NCBI GenBank assembly: GCA_025965635.1 | Contig: JAOPWO010000064.1 | Span: forward strand, 1 to 5,444 | Direction of reading: 5' to 3' | DNA from: Modestobacter sp. | GTDB taxonomy: Bacteria; Actinomycetota; Actinomycetes; Mycobacteriales; Geodermatophilaceae | DNA length: 5,444 nt | Made by a program: the position numbers and the translations under genes | The notes under the pieces: generated by a model | What the model saw: the letters and a program-made list of their open reading frames with translations, nothing else | Database searches by the model: none | What the model was told of the DNA's origin: nothing | In this document: one piece after another, positions 5,118 through 5,444 of the stretch | Layout: each line of letters begins with the position of its first letter | Position numbering within the stretch: the first letter of the stretch is position 1

Positions 5118-5444
5118 ATGGCTGGCGAGACGGTCATCACCGTCATCGGCAACCTCACGTCGGACCCCGAGCTCCGGTTCACCCCCTCGGGTGCGGCCGT
5201 CGCCAACTTCACCGTCGCCTCCACCCCGCGGACGTTCGATCGTCAGACGTCGGAGTGGAAGGACGGGGAGGCGCTCTTCCTGCGCTGCAACGTCTGGCGG
5301 CAAGCGGCGGAGAACGTCGCCGAGTCGCTCACCCGCGGGTCGCGGGTCATCGTCTCGGGGCGGCTCAAGCAGCGCTCGTTCGAGACGAAGGAAGGCGAGA
5401 AGCGCACCGTCGTCGAGCTCGAGGTCGACGAGGTCGGCCCGTCC
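5118..5444 (+). CDS. ssb: Single-stranded DNA-binding protein, 3'-truncated by the window edge
   Basis: The first 109 residues of the replicative SSB, which coats single-stranded DNA as a tetramer of OB folds in replication, recombination and repair. The N-terminus, MAGETVITVIGNLTSDPELRF, and the FLRCNVWRQAAENVAESL segment (54-71) closely match mycobacterial SSB as I remember it. Conserved aromatic residues include Phe31, Phe40, Trp47, Trp60 and Phe88. The OB fold is nearly complete. The disordered linker and acidic C-terminal tip that recruits partner proteins lie beyond the right edge. ATG 5118 follows the rpsF stop by 2 nt. Only a weak GAGG (5104-5107) precedes it, so initiation probably relies on ribosomes finishing rpsF. 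Confidence 0.97.
   Translation, partial: MAGETVITVIGNLTSDPELRFTPSGAAVANFTVASTPRTFDRQTSEWKDGEALFLRCNVWRQAAENVAESLTRGSRVIVSGRLKQRSFETKEGEKRTVVELEVDEVGPS

Noticed and set aside
5104..5444. A second copy or paralogue of SSB, or a phage-type SSB
   Set aside because: Position directly after rpsF and close match to actinobacterial housekeeping SSB identify it as the chromosomal ssb.

Overview
The window is very GC-rich chromosomal DNA with G/C-ending codons, several GTG starts and long antisense shadow frames, as in a high-GC actinobacterium. The gene order (class A penicillin-binding protein, polytopic GT87-type glycosyltransferase, then rpsF-ssb) matches the ponA1-Rv0051-rpsF-ssb neighbourhood of Mycobacterium tuberculosis, which fits this assignment. 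A Geodermatophilaceae-like source (Blastococcus, Modestobacter, Geodermatophilus) is my guess from style and gene order and has not been tested.

Layout. Positions 1-2367 (+) hold a bifunctional peptidoglycan synthase (PonA1 type). Its frame is open through the left edge, so the N-terminus is probably outside the window. It ends in a Thr/Pro-rich and Gly-Asn repeat tail encoded by a 9-bp tandem repeat. A GT87-like integral membrane glycosyltransferase (2390-3883, +) follows after 22 bp. A deoxyribonuclease IV gene (nfo, 3852-4667, -) converges on it and overlaps it by 32 bp. A 157-bp divergent intergenic region (4668-4824) carries candidate promoters for nfo and for the ribosomal operon, plus a structured rpsF leader. 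rpsF (4825-5115, +) and the start of ssb (5118 to the right edge, +) follow with a 2-nt gap.

How the genes relate. The first two genes serve the cell envelope: one polymerises and cross-links peptidoglycan, and the other probably transfers a sugar from a polyprenyl-phosphate donor outside the membrane. The nfo product acts in base-excision repair and is transcribed independently. rpsF-ssb is the start of the usual rpsF-ssb-rpsR-rplI operon, combining ribosome assembly and single-stranded-DNA binding.

I see no mobile element, CRISPR array, tRNA, rRNA or novel defence or metabolic cassette. The most interesting non-coding structure is the rpsF leader. There a perfect anti-Shine-Dalgarno hexamer sits directly against a 7-bp hairpin and could sequester the rpsF ribosome binding site, consistent with S6:S18 autoregulation. 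No stretch longer than about 160 bp lacks a gene.
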